Shown here piece by piece: positions 1 to 6,252 of a stretch of 64,000 bases of DNA. The notes beneath the pieces are model-generated. The model did not search any database, was not told where the DNA came from, and saw only the letters and a program-made list of their open reading frames with translations. Position 1 is the first letter of the stretch. Each line of letters opens with the position of its first letter. The position numbers and the translations under genes were made by a program. Origin of the DNA: Treponema sp. (GTDB lineage: Bacteria > Spirochaetota > Spirochaetia > Treponematales > Treponemataceae); the NCBI GenBank assembly GCA_016294105.1, contig JAEDCN010000005.1, positions 1 through 64,000 of the forward strand. The letters are read 5' to 3'.

Positions 1-167
1 AGCTCCTTTGTCTGGTCATCCAGATAGTAACTGGACACAGAGTTGTTTAAGTCCATGTCAATGACAAGAACCTTGAAGCCCGCTGCACCGAGGCAGTTGG
101 CTGTCTGGATTGTGAGGCTGGACTTACCCACGCCTCCCTTCAAAGATGAAAAAGTTACGACTCTCAT
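1..167 (-). CDS. ParA/MinD-family partition ATPase, N-terminal 55 aa (cut by window edge)
   Basis: The first 55 residues are visible. A deviant Walker A P-loop, KGGVGKSS, lies at residues 10-17 and is followed by a helix and the strand VLVIDMDLNN (Walker A' region). This is characteristic of ParA-type ATPases that move plasmids, integrative elements or chromosomes. The ATG at 165-167 is preceded by GGAGGAGAG at 8 nt. The gene reads out of the window. The tRNA-like cluster and HTH gene lie upstream on the same strand, so it is probably co-transcribed with them. The ParA fold is clear from the P-loop; the cargo (element versus chromosome) is inferred from the mobile-element context. Confidence 0.85.
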   Translation of the reverse strand, partial: MRVVTFSSLKGGVGKSSLTIQTANCLGAAGFKVLVIDMDLNNSVSSYYLDDQTKE

Positions 168-211
168 GGTCTCTCCTCCATAAAAATTTATCTCTCCCTG
201 CTTTTTGGGAC

Positions 212-293
212 GCACCGGTGCGGATTCGAACCGCACTCAAAGACAGCAGGAGAGATGCATACTGTCTTCTACCACTCCATTGGTGGACGGCGC
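212..293 (-). tRNA. tRNA-like element 1, degenerate, oversized anticodon arm
   Basis: Read on the minus strand, the T arm is canonical: stem TGCGG/CCGCA around TTCGAAT. The acceptor GCGCCG pairs with CGGTGC (one G-U), the seventh pair is mismatched, and a D-like arm has ACCA/TGGT around a GG-containing loop. The anticodon arm is abnormal: AAGACAG pairs with CTGTCTT (7 bp) around a 15-nt loop instead of 5 bp and 7 nt. It may be a decayed tRNA, a phage-type tRNA or a tRNA mimic. No CCA is encoded. Amino-acid identity cannot be assigned. Confidence 0.45.
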
Positions 294-302
294 AAAAAAA
301 GG

Positions 303-377
303 TAGCAGGAGGGGGACTTGAACCCCCAATCTCCAGCCTAGGCAGACTGGTGAATTAGCCATTTTTTCCATCCTGCT
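303..377 (-). tRNA. tRNA-like element 2 with an 8-nt anticodon loop
   Basis: Length (75 nt) and ends fit a tRNA. The acceptor AGCAGGA pairs perfectly with TCCTGCT, the discriminator is A, and the T arm is GGGGG TTCAAGT CCCCC. The D arm is weak (GAA/TTC, loop with GG). The anticodon stem CCAGT/GCTGG (one G-U) encloses CTGCCTAG, eight nucleotides rather than seven. An extra loop base is typical of frameshift-suppressor tRNAs, but decay is equally possible. tRNAscan-SE or Infernal scoring would decide. Confidence 0.5.
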
Positions 378-455
378 AAGATGGGATGAATCGGGCTAAA
401 GCTCCTGAAATCCATCCCGACCGGTCCACCAGTAGCAGGGATTTGTGACCGGTTT

Positions 456-512
456 ATTGCGTTCTAGGGACTCGAACCCTAGTTAGATGCCGAGCATCCT
501 CCATCAACGCTA
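456..512 (-). tRNA. tRNA-like element 3, lacking a D arm
   Basis: On the minus strand TAGCGTT pairs with AACGCAA at six of seven positions and the T arm CTAGG GTTCGAG CCTAG-type stem-loop is intact. Between them only one small hairpin (GATGC/GCATC) is present and there is no D arm, giving about 56 nt. It overlaps the TAG stop codon of the upstream HTH gene. It resembles a minimal armless tRNA or a tRNA remnant. Between elements 2 and 3 there are two further inverted repeats (383-391 with 410-418, and 420-426 with 447-453). Confidence 0.35.
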
Positions 513-875
513 TGCTCTTTTCACTCTCATTTTATCAGGGGGAAGTGTTACACCCCATTTTTGAGCGTATTCTGGAAGTAGTTCGTCGGTGATTTCAATC
601 CATGTTAAGACATCTTCTCGCTTCCAGCATTTCCTGCCAGCAATTCGCTTGGAATTGCGACCACAACAGGGCTGTAGATAGAGCCTTGTCTTGTAAGTGG
701 ATAGACTTCCTCCTCCTTTTTTTTCTACTGCAAGTTCAAGTGTTACCCATTCTGGAAGAGTTTCGGATGTGGATATTTGTATGCTCTTTTGATCTGTCTT
801 TTGCTGTTCTAGCAATGTGATGAGACGATTTGTGCTTAAAACCAAGCTTTCCATCAAGAATCTGTTTCGTTTCAT
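510..875 (-). CDS. Excisionase-like helix-turn-helix DNA-binding protein
   Basis: A 121-aa basic protein. The second half (LPEWVTLELAV... to ...REDVLTWIEITDELL) has the layout of a MerR/excisionase winged-helix domain: a short HTH, a Cys-Cys-Gly-Arg loop rich in basic residues, then a tryptophan-containing recognition helix. The start at 873-875 has a strong AGGAGG at 7 nt, so it is very likely expressed. It lies upstream of the tRNA-like run and parA on the same strand. Such proteins are commonly recombination directionality factors or element regulators. The specific role is inferred from fold and context only. Confidence 0.6.
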   Translation of the reverse strand: MKRNRFLMESLVLSTNRLITLLEQQKTDQKSIQISTSETLPEWVTLELAVEKKGGGSLSTYKTRLYLQPCCGRNSKRIAGRKCWKREDVLTWIEITDELLPEYAQKWGVTLPPDKMRVKRA

Positions 876-1047
876 ACTTGAACCTCCTAGAAAAAAGGAT
901 GACGGCTTGCTGTTTCGCTCCGTAGAGTCAGCCCCATGCCGTCCGGTATGTGCTTTGCCAAAAAAAACTCTTAGAGGAAACTTTTTTTACCCGTTTCCAA
1001 GGCAGATATTTATTTGCACAACGTGCAAATTTATTTGTTATTTGCCA

Positions 1048-1076
1048 TTGCCTTTTAGCAAGACAGATGGTATACT
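1048..1076 (+). promoter_or_regulatory. Promoter of type III antitoxin RNA
   Basis: A -35 TTGCCT, 17-nt spacer and -10 TATACT place transcription start near 1083, exactly at the first antitoxin repeat. The stretch 880-1047 has no convincing gene; it holds a GACGGC/GCCGTC dyad near 901-945. Confidence 0.65.
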
Positions 1077-1082
1077 GTCTGT

Positions 1083-1216
1083 GTGGTTGTAGGACGCAAC
1101 CACGTTAATCGAAAGAAAGTCCGATTGATGATGTGGTTGTAGAGTGCAACCACGTTAATCTAAATAAAACTCAACAGAGATGGGTTGCTGCCAAAATGGA
1201 GCGACCCATTTTTTTT
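1083..1216 (+). ncRNA. Type III antitoxin RNA: two 50-nt pseudoknot repeats plus attenuating terminator
   Basis: GTGGTTG...CAACCAC hairpins begin at 1083 and 1133, a 50-nt period. Each 7-nt loop can pair with a downstream tract to form an H-type pseudoknot: repeat 1 has GGAC with GTCC, repeat 2 has GAGT with ACTC. The change is compensatory, which supports a conserved RNA structure. The array ends at an intrinsic terminator (ATGGGTTGCT / AGCGACCCAT at 1180-1210, then eight T). This order of promoter, repeats, leaky terminator and toxin is the hallmark of type III (ToxIN/TenpIN) loci. The RNA is expected to be cut by the toxin and to wrap it as an inhibitor. Confidence 0.8.
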
Positions 1217-1231
1217 GCCAAGGAAGCTCCT

Positions 1232-1663
1232 GTGAATTTTTACTCTCTGACACCATCTTTTTTCAACACCTATAAAAACTGTCCTGAGATTGAGCAAAAA
1301 CAGGGAAGACCTTATTATGTCCTTCTTATTGAATGGTGTGGATATGATTTTGCTATTCCTCTCCGTTCCCACATTAAACATAAATTTTCCTTCATTGCAG
1401 ATGGAATGGAAGCTGGACTTGATTTTACAAAGGCTGTTGTTATCCGAGATAAAAAATTTATCAGTCCTGAGCCAGTTCAAATTCGCCAGCATGAATTTAA
1501 TTTTCTTAAACAACACGAAAGAATTATTAAGAAACGATTTGATAGTTATCTGAAAATGTACATAAAAAAAATCAGAAGAAGAGTGATGAATCCATCGCTT
1601 CCCTTGGATAAAGAGTGTCTGTATTCTGCTCTCCAGTATTTTCATACTGAACTCGGGCTGTAA
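1232..1663 (+). CDS. Type III toxin endoribonuclease, ToxN/AbiQ superfamily (TenpN-like)
   Basis: A 143-aa protein with an N-terminal strand (NFYSLTPSFF), a central LLIEWCGYDFAIPLRS segment, then HKFSF and a basic helical C-terminus, the layout of ToxN/AbiQ/TenpN RNases. In this family it cleaves cellular RNA and matures its own antitoxin RNA. GTG at 1232 is chosen because AAGGAAG sits 5 nt upstream and the protein then begins at the family's first strand; the upstream ATGs fall inside the antitoxin RNA or terminator. It follows the antitoxin terminator by about 15 nt. TenpN versus ToxN subfamily is a judgement from sequence feel. Confidence 0.78.
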   Translation: MNFYSLTPSFFNTYKNCPEIEQKQGRPYYVLLIEWCGYDFAIPLRSHIKHKFSFIADGMEAGLDFTKAVVIRDKKFISPEPVQIRQHEFNFLKQHERIIKKRFDSYLKMYIKKIRRRVMNPSLPLDKECLYSALQYFHTELGL

Positions 1664-1689
1664 ATTTATTCTCATCAATAATTTCTCCA

Positions 1690-1827
1690 AAAAAAAACCT
1701 GAATAAAAGTGCGTCGCTTTTATCCAGGTTAAAATCTCTCTCCCTTGTAGGGGAACCGCCAAAGCGGTTAAGGTACGACGCAAAAACCTTAACAGCTCTG
1801 AATATATAACATTACAATAGTAATGTT
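1690..1827 (-). ncRNA. Structured small RNA with loop-loop complementarity and terminator
   Basis: On the minus strand TTGACA (1862-1857), 17 nt and TATGTT (1839-1834) predict a start near 1827. The transcript contains an 8-bp hairpin (1786-1793 with 1767-1774), CCGC-TTTG-GCGG, a TCCC/GGGA hairpin, and a terminator (AACCTG..ATAAAAG with CTTTTAT..CAGGTT at 1698-1730) followed by nine T on the minus strand. The first loop contains TGCGTCG and the terminator loop its exact complement CGACGCA (1710-1716), a possible 7-bp kissing interaction. No ORF with a ribosome site is seen on this strand. Target unknown. Confidence 0.6.
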
Positions 1828-1832
1828 ATATA
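1803..1832. promoter_or_regulatory. Perfect 13-bp palindromic operator
   Basis: TATATAACATTAC and its exact reverse complement flank a 4-nt centre (AATA). The palindrome covers the predicted start of the minus-strand small RNA and lies 70 bp before the divergent HTH regulator, so it is a likely operator for that regulator. Confidence 0.65.
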
Positions 1833-1881
1833 TAACATACAATACAAAAATATATTTGTCAATTATTAAAAAAATAAATTT

Positions 1882-1890
1882 TGCTAATAT
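1882..1890 (+). promoter_or_regulatory. Extended -10 promoter of the HTH gene
   Basis: TGCTAATAT is an extended -10 ending 9 nt before the ATG of the HTH gene. Transcription would begin at or just before the ATG, giving a leaderless mRNA; no Shine-Dalgarno sequence is present. Confidence 0.6.
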
Positions 1891-1899
1891 TCTCACATC

Positions 1900-2274
1900 A
1901 TGGGGTTTAAAGAAAATCTAAAAGATGAAATTTCATACCAAGGATTGCAAATCAAAGAACTTGCGGCAACAGCGGGAATAAATTATGGTTCTTTTTTATC
2001 CTATGTTGATGTTCGTGGAAGAATACCATCAGTAGAAGTTGGTGTAAAAATTGCACAAGTTCTTGGTGTTACTGCTGAATATTTGGTAACGGGATCGGAT
2101 TCTACTATTGAAAATTTACGGGATGATTTTATACCATTTAGAAATTTTAACAAGAAGCTTAAGCAGCTGTCCAAATCTAGCTGGGAGAAGTTGGAGCCTT
2201 TGTTTGTGGCTATGATAGAGCAGGAACTTAAATCAGAGCTCGAAAAAAAGAAAAGTAGGGTGGAAATTGGTTAG
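1900..2274 (+). CDS. Cro/CI-type HTH transcriptional regulator
   Basis: A 124-aa protein whose residues 8-66 form a HTH_3/Xre domain: LQIKELAATAGINYGSF followed by the recognition helix and the IPSVEVGVKIAQVLGVTAEYLV tail that is typical of the family. The C-terminus (about 75-124) is a charged helix, probably for dimerisation. The gene is divergent from the small RNA at 1690-1827 and close to the perfect palindrome at 1803-1832, so it plausibly represses the small RNA, itself or both. It has no ribosome site and appears leaderless, as in lysogenic repressors. Confidence 0.85.
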   Translation: MGFKENLKDEISYQGLQIKELAATAGINYGSFLSYVDVRGRIPSVEVGVKIAQVLGVTAEYLVTGSDSTIENLRDDFIPFRNFNKKLKQLSKSSWEKLEPLFVAMIEQELKSELEKKKSRVEIG

Positions 2275-2335
2275 ATTATAGGGAGTTTATTATATGAATG
2301 AATATGAAACATTAGTTTTATGTAAAGGAGAATAA

Positions 2336-2980
2336 ATGCATATCCCATTAAATGTACCTTTTCAAGATAAGGACTTTGTAAAAAAAATTGGAGCCCAGTG
2401 GGATAATTCTCGTAAAATTTGGTATCTTTGGGATTATAAAAAAATTCAAGATGTAAAGCAGTGGCTCACTGAGGATTATAATATTTATATTACTGAAAAT
2501 TTGTATTTGGTGGAAGGACAGAGAATCTGTTGGGGATGTAAAAAAAGTACACCTGTTTTTTCAGTTGGTGCTGATAAATTTTCGTTTTATTCCAAGGATG
2601 AGAAGATGTGGAAATTCTCTCCAAAATTTTATTTATTCAATGGAATAAGTAAGCATTGCAATCAGTTAAATTCATTAGCCCGTTCGATTTCTCAGAATCA
2701 TTTTTGGGTTTCGAAGTCAAAAACTATACAAACTTCTTACCTTATGAATCATTGTTACTACTGTAATAGGCATCAAGGTGAAAATTATTTGTATGATGAG
2801 ATGGATGCTGTTTTTGCTCCTGATAATTATATCAATGCTTCAACTCTCACTTTACATAAAATAAAAATAGACGTAGATATAGGGCTTAAAGGGAATCTTT
2901 TTTCCTGTTTTTCTTCTTGTGGAGACACAAACATGTTGATTTTTAATAATGCAAAAGTGAATAGTTCACTTTTGTTTTAA
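2336..2980 (+). CDS. DUF5710-domain protein with zinc-binding cysteines
   Basis: 214 aa. Residues 1-40 match the DUF5710 pattern seen in primases and mobile-element proteins: LNVPFQDKDFVKKIGAQWD followed by KIWYLW. Two CxxC pairs follow (CWGC near residue 63 and CYYC near 141), suggesting a zinc ribbon split by an insertion. GGAG lies about 8 nt before the ATG. The DNA is AT-rich and unlike the core genes of the window. The function is unknown; the N-terminal domain is thought to bind nucleic acid. It is followed by a Sel1-type gene. Confidence 0.65.
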   Translation: MHIPLNVPFQDKDFVKKIGAQWDNSRKIWYLWDYKKIQDVKQWLTEDYNIYITENLYLVEGQRICWGCKKSTPVFSVGADKFSFYSKDEKMWKFSPKFYLFNGISKHCNQLNSLARSISQNHFWVSKSKTIQTSYLMNHCYYCNRHQGENYLYDEMDAVFAPDNYINASTLTLHKIKIDVDIGLKGNLFSCFSSCGDTNMLIFNNAKVNSSLLF

Positions 2981-3007
2981 TTATTTCGTAAAGGAGTTTA
3001 ATTATAA

Positions 3008-3821
3008 ATGACAGCAATTTTCTGTTAGGACTATTTGCAGGAAAGTTTTTATTTGGTGGGAAGAAAAATTCTCAAGGAAAATCTTCTAGCGGGGGATTTT
3101 TTAGTACTGTTATTGGTTTTGCAGTCATTATTGTGCTTGTTATTATAGGATTATGTTACGGATTAAAAGGTGTAATAACAACCTTAGTTCTATTCCTAGT
3201 TGTACTTCCTGTAACTGTGGGGTTAATTCGAGGCGGTCAAATTGCAAAGGAAAGACAGGCAGAAGAGATTGAATCATTATTTAGAGATGGACAATATACA
3301 CTTGCTTTAGATAAAGCAGAAAAATTGTATCGTGATAATCCTAGAGCTGCCAACATCTGTGGATTGTGTTATTTCAACGGACTCGGTTGTAGTAAAAATT
3401 TTGAAAAAGCATTTATGTATTTTGAAAATGCCTATAAACACAATATAGAAGCCAAAACGTATTATGGGTATATGTTATACAATGGCTTTGGTTGTACACA
3501 AGATTTACAAAAGGGCTATGATTATCTTTCTTCTGTAGTAATAAGTTCTAAATTTCCTTTAGCTTGTATGCATCTTGCTGAGATATTATTGTTTGATGAA
3601 AAGAGAAAGAATTACAAAGAAGGAGTGAAGTATATGAGAATTCCAGTGAGGCAGGGCTTCCTTATGCACAATTTCAACTCGGTTTAGCAATCCTTTCTGA
3701 TGACAGTGGTGCCCCCATAGATGAAGAACAGGGAATGAAATATATTTATCTTTCTGCAAATGCAGGTTGTCAAGATGCTATTCAATTTATTGAAAGCATG
3801 GAAAAAAATCAATTGGAATAA
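3008..3821 (+). pseudogene. Sel1-repeat membrane protein with two frameshifts
   Basis: AAGGAG at 2991-2996 precedes ATG 3008, but that frame stops after six codons. Shifting by one base right after the ATG gives an open frame that continues through a glycine/serine linker and hydrophobic helices (about 3105-3230) into Sel1 repeats (residues such as ANICGLCYFNGLGC and YYGYMLYNGFGC). A second one-base shift near 3636 is needed to continue into the last repeat, GLPYAQFQLGLAILSDDS, which ends at TAA 3819-3821. Both shifts look like loss of one base from a two-base run, so either true decay or assembly error is possible. An intact-looking part spans 3133-3687. Sel1 proteins act as protein-interaction scaffolds. 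Confidence 0.7.
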
Positions 3822-3823
3822 TA

Positions 3824-3842
3824 ATGAGCGCCACGTGGCGCT
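3824..3842. repeat. R0: right-end fragment of the R repeat
   Basis: Only the terminal palindrome AGCGCCACGTGGCGCT with its TG and A flanks is present, matching the right end of the full R repeats. It marks the boundary between the Sel1 gene and the toxin/chaperone operon. Confidence 0.75.
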
Positions 3843-3941
3843 AGTTATTATAGAGAGGAGTTGATTGTAGATGACAAAAATCCTACTTTAGAGTATAATT
3901 TTTTGAATTATGTGTGAGATAAGACTATATTAGGAGATGTA

Positions 3942-4475
3942 GTGCAACAAATTGACGGATATCATGCCAATGATCGGGAAAGGTGTAAGCACTTCTTGAC
4001 AGATGATAATTTCCTCATTATCTGTTATTCAGATACCGATTACTTGGGAGTAGGGATGTACTTTTGGAATCATGAAGTTGATGCCCGGTGGTGGAAATCA
4101 CATAAACAAAAGGAGTGTATAGTCAAAGCAAAGATTAACCTTGATGCTATGCTTGATCTCACAGATGATGATGTAGTGAATTATCTTACTAGGTTTTACA
4201 ATCGAATTTCGACTCCAGTAAAGAAAAAATTTGAAAATCTAGCTAAGCAAAAGAAGGTGAATCTTGATGAGGCCGTTGGACTAAAATTAGATATGCTTTA
4301 TGAGGCTTTTCCTGTACATATGAAAAAATTTGATGTTCTTAAAGGAAGACGAGATTACAATAAGAAGATGGAAGCTGATTTCTTGTTTGGAACAAAATTA
4401 TCCACAAAGAGTGTGGATATTTATTGTGTAAAAGAGGCAAGAGTGCTTTGTCAAAGGGAGGCTGTGGATGGATAA
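3942..4475 (+). CDS. Putative ADP-ribosyltransferase-like toxin of a toxin-antitoxin-chaperone operon (CmdT-like)
   Basis: 177 aa starting at GTG 3942, with GGAG 5 nt upstream; the nearby ATG 3937 is followed directly by a stop. The N-terminus has a YH pair (GYHAND, residues 6-11) and then GVGMYFWNHEVDARWW (about 36-51), with an INLDAMLDLTD strand after it. YH and G-x-YFW segments are seen in ART-fold toxins. The order of toxin, small protein and SecB-like chaperone is that of tripartite TAC systems, notably the antiphage CmdTAC, whose toxin ADP-ribosylates mRNA. ART identity is inferred from motif shape and operon context; a structure-based search would settle it. Confidence 0.6.
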   Translation: MQQIDGYHANDRERCKHFLTDDNFLIICYSDTDYLGVGMYFWNHEVDARWWKSHKQKECIVKAKINLDAMLDLTDDDVVNYLTRFYNRISTPVKKKFENLAKQKKVNLDEAVGLKLDMLYEAFPVHMKKFDVLKGRRDYNKKMEADFLFGTKLSTKSVDIYCVKEARVLCQREAVDG

Positions 4476-4785
4476 GAATGAAGTATTAAATATTTTAAAA
4501 GAAATGCAGAATGAGATAGAGCGGATGACAGATGAGGAGTTGTTCAGTCATTTGATAGATTCATCTGAAACATTTCGTAGGGAAATTGATAGGCTTGAAT
4601 TATTGCTGAGTGATTTCACTGGATGTGACTCATATAATATGAGTATTCAAATTGCAGATGATGAATATAACTCCATTTCTATTCCCAATCAAGTTCTCTC
4701 TACAGAAAAGAGTGGAGAATATATATCTGTTATATGTGATGATAGTAATATAGGAGAAGAGAAATGTCCCACAATGGCAGCATAA
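4468..4785 (+). CDS. Putative antitoxin of the toxin-antitoxin-chaperone operon (CmdA-like)
   Basis: 105 aa, overlapping the toxin by 8 bp and the SecB-like gene by 22 bp, so translation is probably coupled. The first 55 residues are an acidic amphipathic helix (NEVLNILKEMQNEIERMTDEEL...); the rest is a short strand-rich, acidic tail. No family is recognised from sequence. Size, acidity and position between a toxin and a SecB-like chaperone suggest that it neutralises the toxin and depends on the chaperone through its C-terminal chaperone-addiction segment. Confidence 0.55.
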   Translation: MDKNEVLNILKEMQNEIERMTDEELFSHLIDSSETFRREIDRLELLLSDFTGCDSYNMSIQIADDEYNSISIPNQVLSTEKSGEYISVICDDSNIGEEKCPTMAA

Positions 4786-5252
4786 AATCGGGTTTAAGAT
4801 TTGAGTCCTATAAAATCGACAAGATTGATTTTCATGTTCAGCAAACTGTTTCTGTCTTGAGTTCTGTGAATCACAGTGATTGTAGGGTTCGATTTGATTT
4901 GGGATTCAGAGATGCTCTGAGGATAAAAGAAAATGAAAAGACTCTTTATATTACAGGGTTACAGGTTTCTTTGAAATTGATGAAAAAAGAAGCCGATGAT
5001 AAGCCGATTGCAGAAGGAACATTTGTCATTACTGGACTTTTTTCTACTACAGGTGAATTAGACAAAGAAACAGAAGAGTCTTTAGTGAAATATCAAGGTC
5101 CTGCAATTCTTATGCCCTATATTAGGGCAACAATTTCTTGCACGTTGGCTGGAGCAGGTTTTTCACCTGTAATGATGCCCTTGATAAATGTCAATGCGGC
5201 GGCGGCAGATACAGATATTAAGGTTATTGATTCTAACCAAAGCGATACCTGA
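4764..5252 (+). CDS. SecB-like chaperone (CmdC-like)
   Basis: 162 aa with the SecB layout: an N-terminal strand FESYKIDKIDFH, central sheet with RVRFDLGFRD and YITGLQVSLKL, then the diagnostic ILMPYIRATISCTLAGAGF / PVMMPLINVNA block near residues 115-145. SecB holds unfolded clients. Solitary SecB-like proteins next to a toxin and antitoxin act as dedicated chaperones of toxin-antitoxin-chaperone systems rather than in general export. The last codons read into the first bases of repeat R1, so the natural C-terminus may have been altered by the repeat junction. Confidence 0.75.
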   Translation: MSHNGSIKSGLRFESYKIDKIDFHVQQTVSVLSSVNHSDCRVRFDLGFRDALRIKENEKTLYITGLQVSLKLMKKEADDKPIAEGTFVITGLFSTTGELDKETEESLVKYQGPAILMPYIRATISCTLAGAGFSPVMMPLINVNAAAADTDIKVIDSNQSDT

Positions 5253-5420
5253 CACACATTACCACAGCCTTACGGGTGTTTTGGACACCCTCCGTCATGA
5301 CAAGCCCGTCTTTAGGACGGACTTGTACTGGAAAAGTGGACAGCTATCAGAAATGAGCGCCACGTGGCGCTAATTCGGAAAGCACCATAATGGATTCATC
5401 TACAAAATCTTAAATTAGTT
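5239..5420. repeat. R1: structured intercassette repeat
   Basis: Begins AAAGCGATACCTGACAC and ends with the AGCGCCACGTGGCGCT palindrome at 5355-5370, followed by a conserved tail to about 5420. Internal hairpins include GGGTG/CACCC and CCGTC/GACGG. See the R-family finding. Confidence 0.85.
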
Positions 5421-5470
5421 CTATTCTATTTTTACTTGACACCTCCCCAAAAATAGAGTAGCTTAAAGGT

Positions 5471-5618
5471 GAGGGAAGTTGCAGCTTCCCCCACCCAGTT
5501 GTTACCTGTCAATCAGATAGGAAACAACTTTAAAAGCTACCTCCAGAATCGAGGCGAATCCGTTCAAGAAACTGCCAAGACTCTGGAGCCAAGAGCCACG
5601 GCCTTTCCGTGGCTTTTT
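5471..5618 (+). ncRNA. Putative antisense RNA against the 46-aa peptide
   Basis: TTGACA at 5436-5441, a 17-nt spacer and a weak TAGCTT -10 suggest a start near 5471. A strong terminator (GCCACGG/CCGTGGC followed by six T) lies at 5595-5619. The transcript would be antisense to most of the peptide gene on the minus strand. Several stems are visible, including AGTTGTT/AACAACT and CTCCAGA/TCTGGAG. Confidence 0.45.
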
Positions 5619-5642
5619 TCGTTTGTACGATTTTTGATTCAT
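5502..5642 (-). CDS. 46-aa cationic amphipathic peptide, candidate type I toxin
   Basis: Starts at ATG 5640-5642 with a near-perfect AAGGAGG at 7 nt. Its promoter is probably TTGAAA-17-TAGGAT upstream. The N-terminal 16 residues are strongly basic (KSYKRKKPRKGRG); the rest is an amphipathic, mostly hydrophobic helix (WLQSLGSFLNGFASILEVAF). Downstream of its stop a long hairpin (GGTGGGGGAAG / CTTCCCTCACC on the minus strand) may terminate the mRNA. Small basic-hydrophobic peptides opposed by an antisense RNA are typical of type I toxin-antitoxin modules. No family is recognised; toxicity is inferred. Confidence 0.5.
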   Translation of the reverse strand: MNQKSYKRKKPRKGRGSWLQSLGSFLNGFASILEVAFKVVSYLIDR

Positions 5643-5707
5643 CGTCAAACCTCCTTGGTGGTTTTATCCTACTCTATGATTACCAATTTTTCAATCGTTG
5701 TATTCAG

Positions 5708-5938
5708 AAAGCGATACCTGACACACATTACCACAGCCTTACGGGTGTTTTGGGCACCCTCCAGACTGGCAAGACTGTCTTTAGGACAGCCTTGCAACAA
5801 AGGCATCTTTGATGCCTTTGTCAGGATATGTGGACAGCTATCAGAAATGAGCGCCACGTGGCGCTAATTAGGAAAGTACCATAATGGATTCATCTACAAA
5901 TCTTAAATTAGTTCGATTCTGATTTCGTTTGACCTTTG
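5708..5938. repeat. R2: full-length structured intercassette repeat
   Basis: Core 5708-5869 plus a conserved tail to the promoter of the next RNA. Nearly identical to R5 in the core and to R4 in the tail. It holds GGGTG/CACCC, CAAGACTGTC/GGACAGCCTTG, AAAGGCATC/GATGCCTTT and the terminal AGCGCCACGTGGCGCT palindrome. The outer ends (GATACCTGACACACAT and ATGTGGACAGCTATC) form an imperfect inverted repeat. Confidence 0.9.
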
Positions 5939-5963
5939 TAGGATTGTGTGCTAAAATAAAAAC

Positions 5964-6050
5964 GGAAATGCCCAAGTTCATTTGGTCATCTCCACTATTT
6001 TTTGTCCAAAGCCGCCAAATAGTTTGTCAGACTGGGCGGCTTTATTTTTT
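5964..6050 (+). ncRNA. Putative antitoxin RNA convergent with the 26-aa peptide
   Basis: TTGACC (5929-5934), 17 nt and TAAAAT (5952-5957) form a strong promoter. The RNA ends at AAAGCCGCC/GGCGGCTTT (6008-6043) followed by a T run. Its leader contains GTCATCT, complementary to AGATGAC across the start codon of the peptide mRNA. The leader GGAAATGCCCAAGTT is also found, as an inverted copy, at the 5' end of the opposing peptide transcript. Confidence 0.55.
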
Positions 6051-6056
6051 ACTCAA

Positions 6057-6137
6057 TTACATTTTAAGGTAAGAGAGCAAGCTAAGAATTAAAAGTGCCA
6101 AATTAATGGCTAACGAAATGATTTCGTACTTCGTCAT
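6057..6137 (-). CDS. 26-aa hydrophobic peptide, candidate type I toxin
   Basis: MTKYEIISLAINL then an uninterrupted hydrophobic run ending in SYLKM: a short charged N-terminus and one membrane helix. ATG at 6135-6137 has AGGGAGG at 7 nt. It is transcribed toward the convergent RNA at 5964-6050 and meets its terminator stem, an arrangement like the Fst/par type I modules of Gram-positive plasmids. No sequence family is recognised. A paralogous arrangement, with a different peptide, lies at 7361-7462, which supports a functional gene. Confidence 0.6.
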   Translation of the reverse strand: MTKYEIISLAINLALLILSLLSYLKM

Positions 6138-6252
6138 CTTAGAGCCTCCCTAATCATTATTTCCAGCAAAACTGGATTTGAGTAGGGAGACAAACCGCCT
6201 GAAACTTAGGCATTTCCAATAATCAAACTGTAGCAGATAATTTCATTTTAGA

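Noticed and set aside
1160..1783. Minus-strand 207-aa ORF
   Set aside because: Antisense to the type III toxin and includes the terminator of the small RNA; no ribosome site and no domain.
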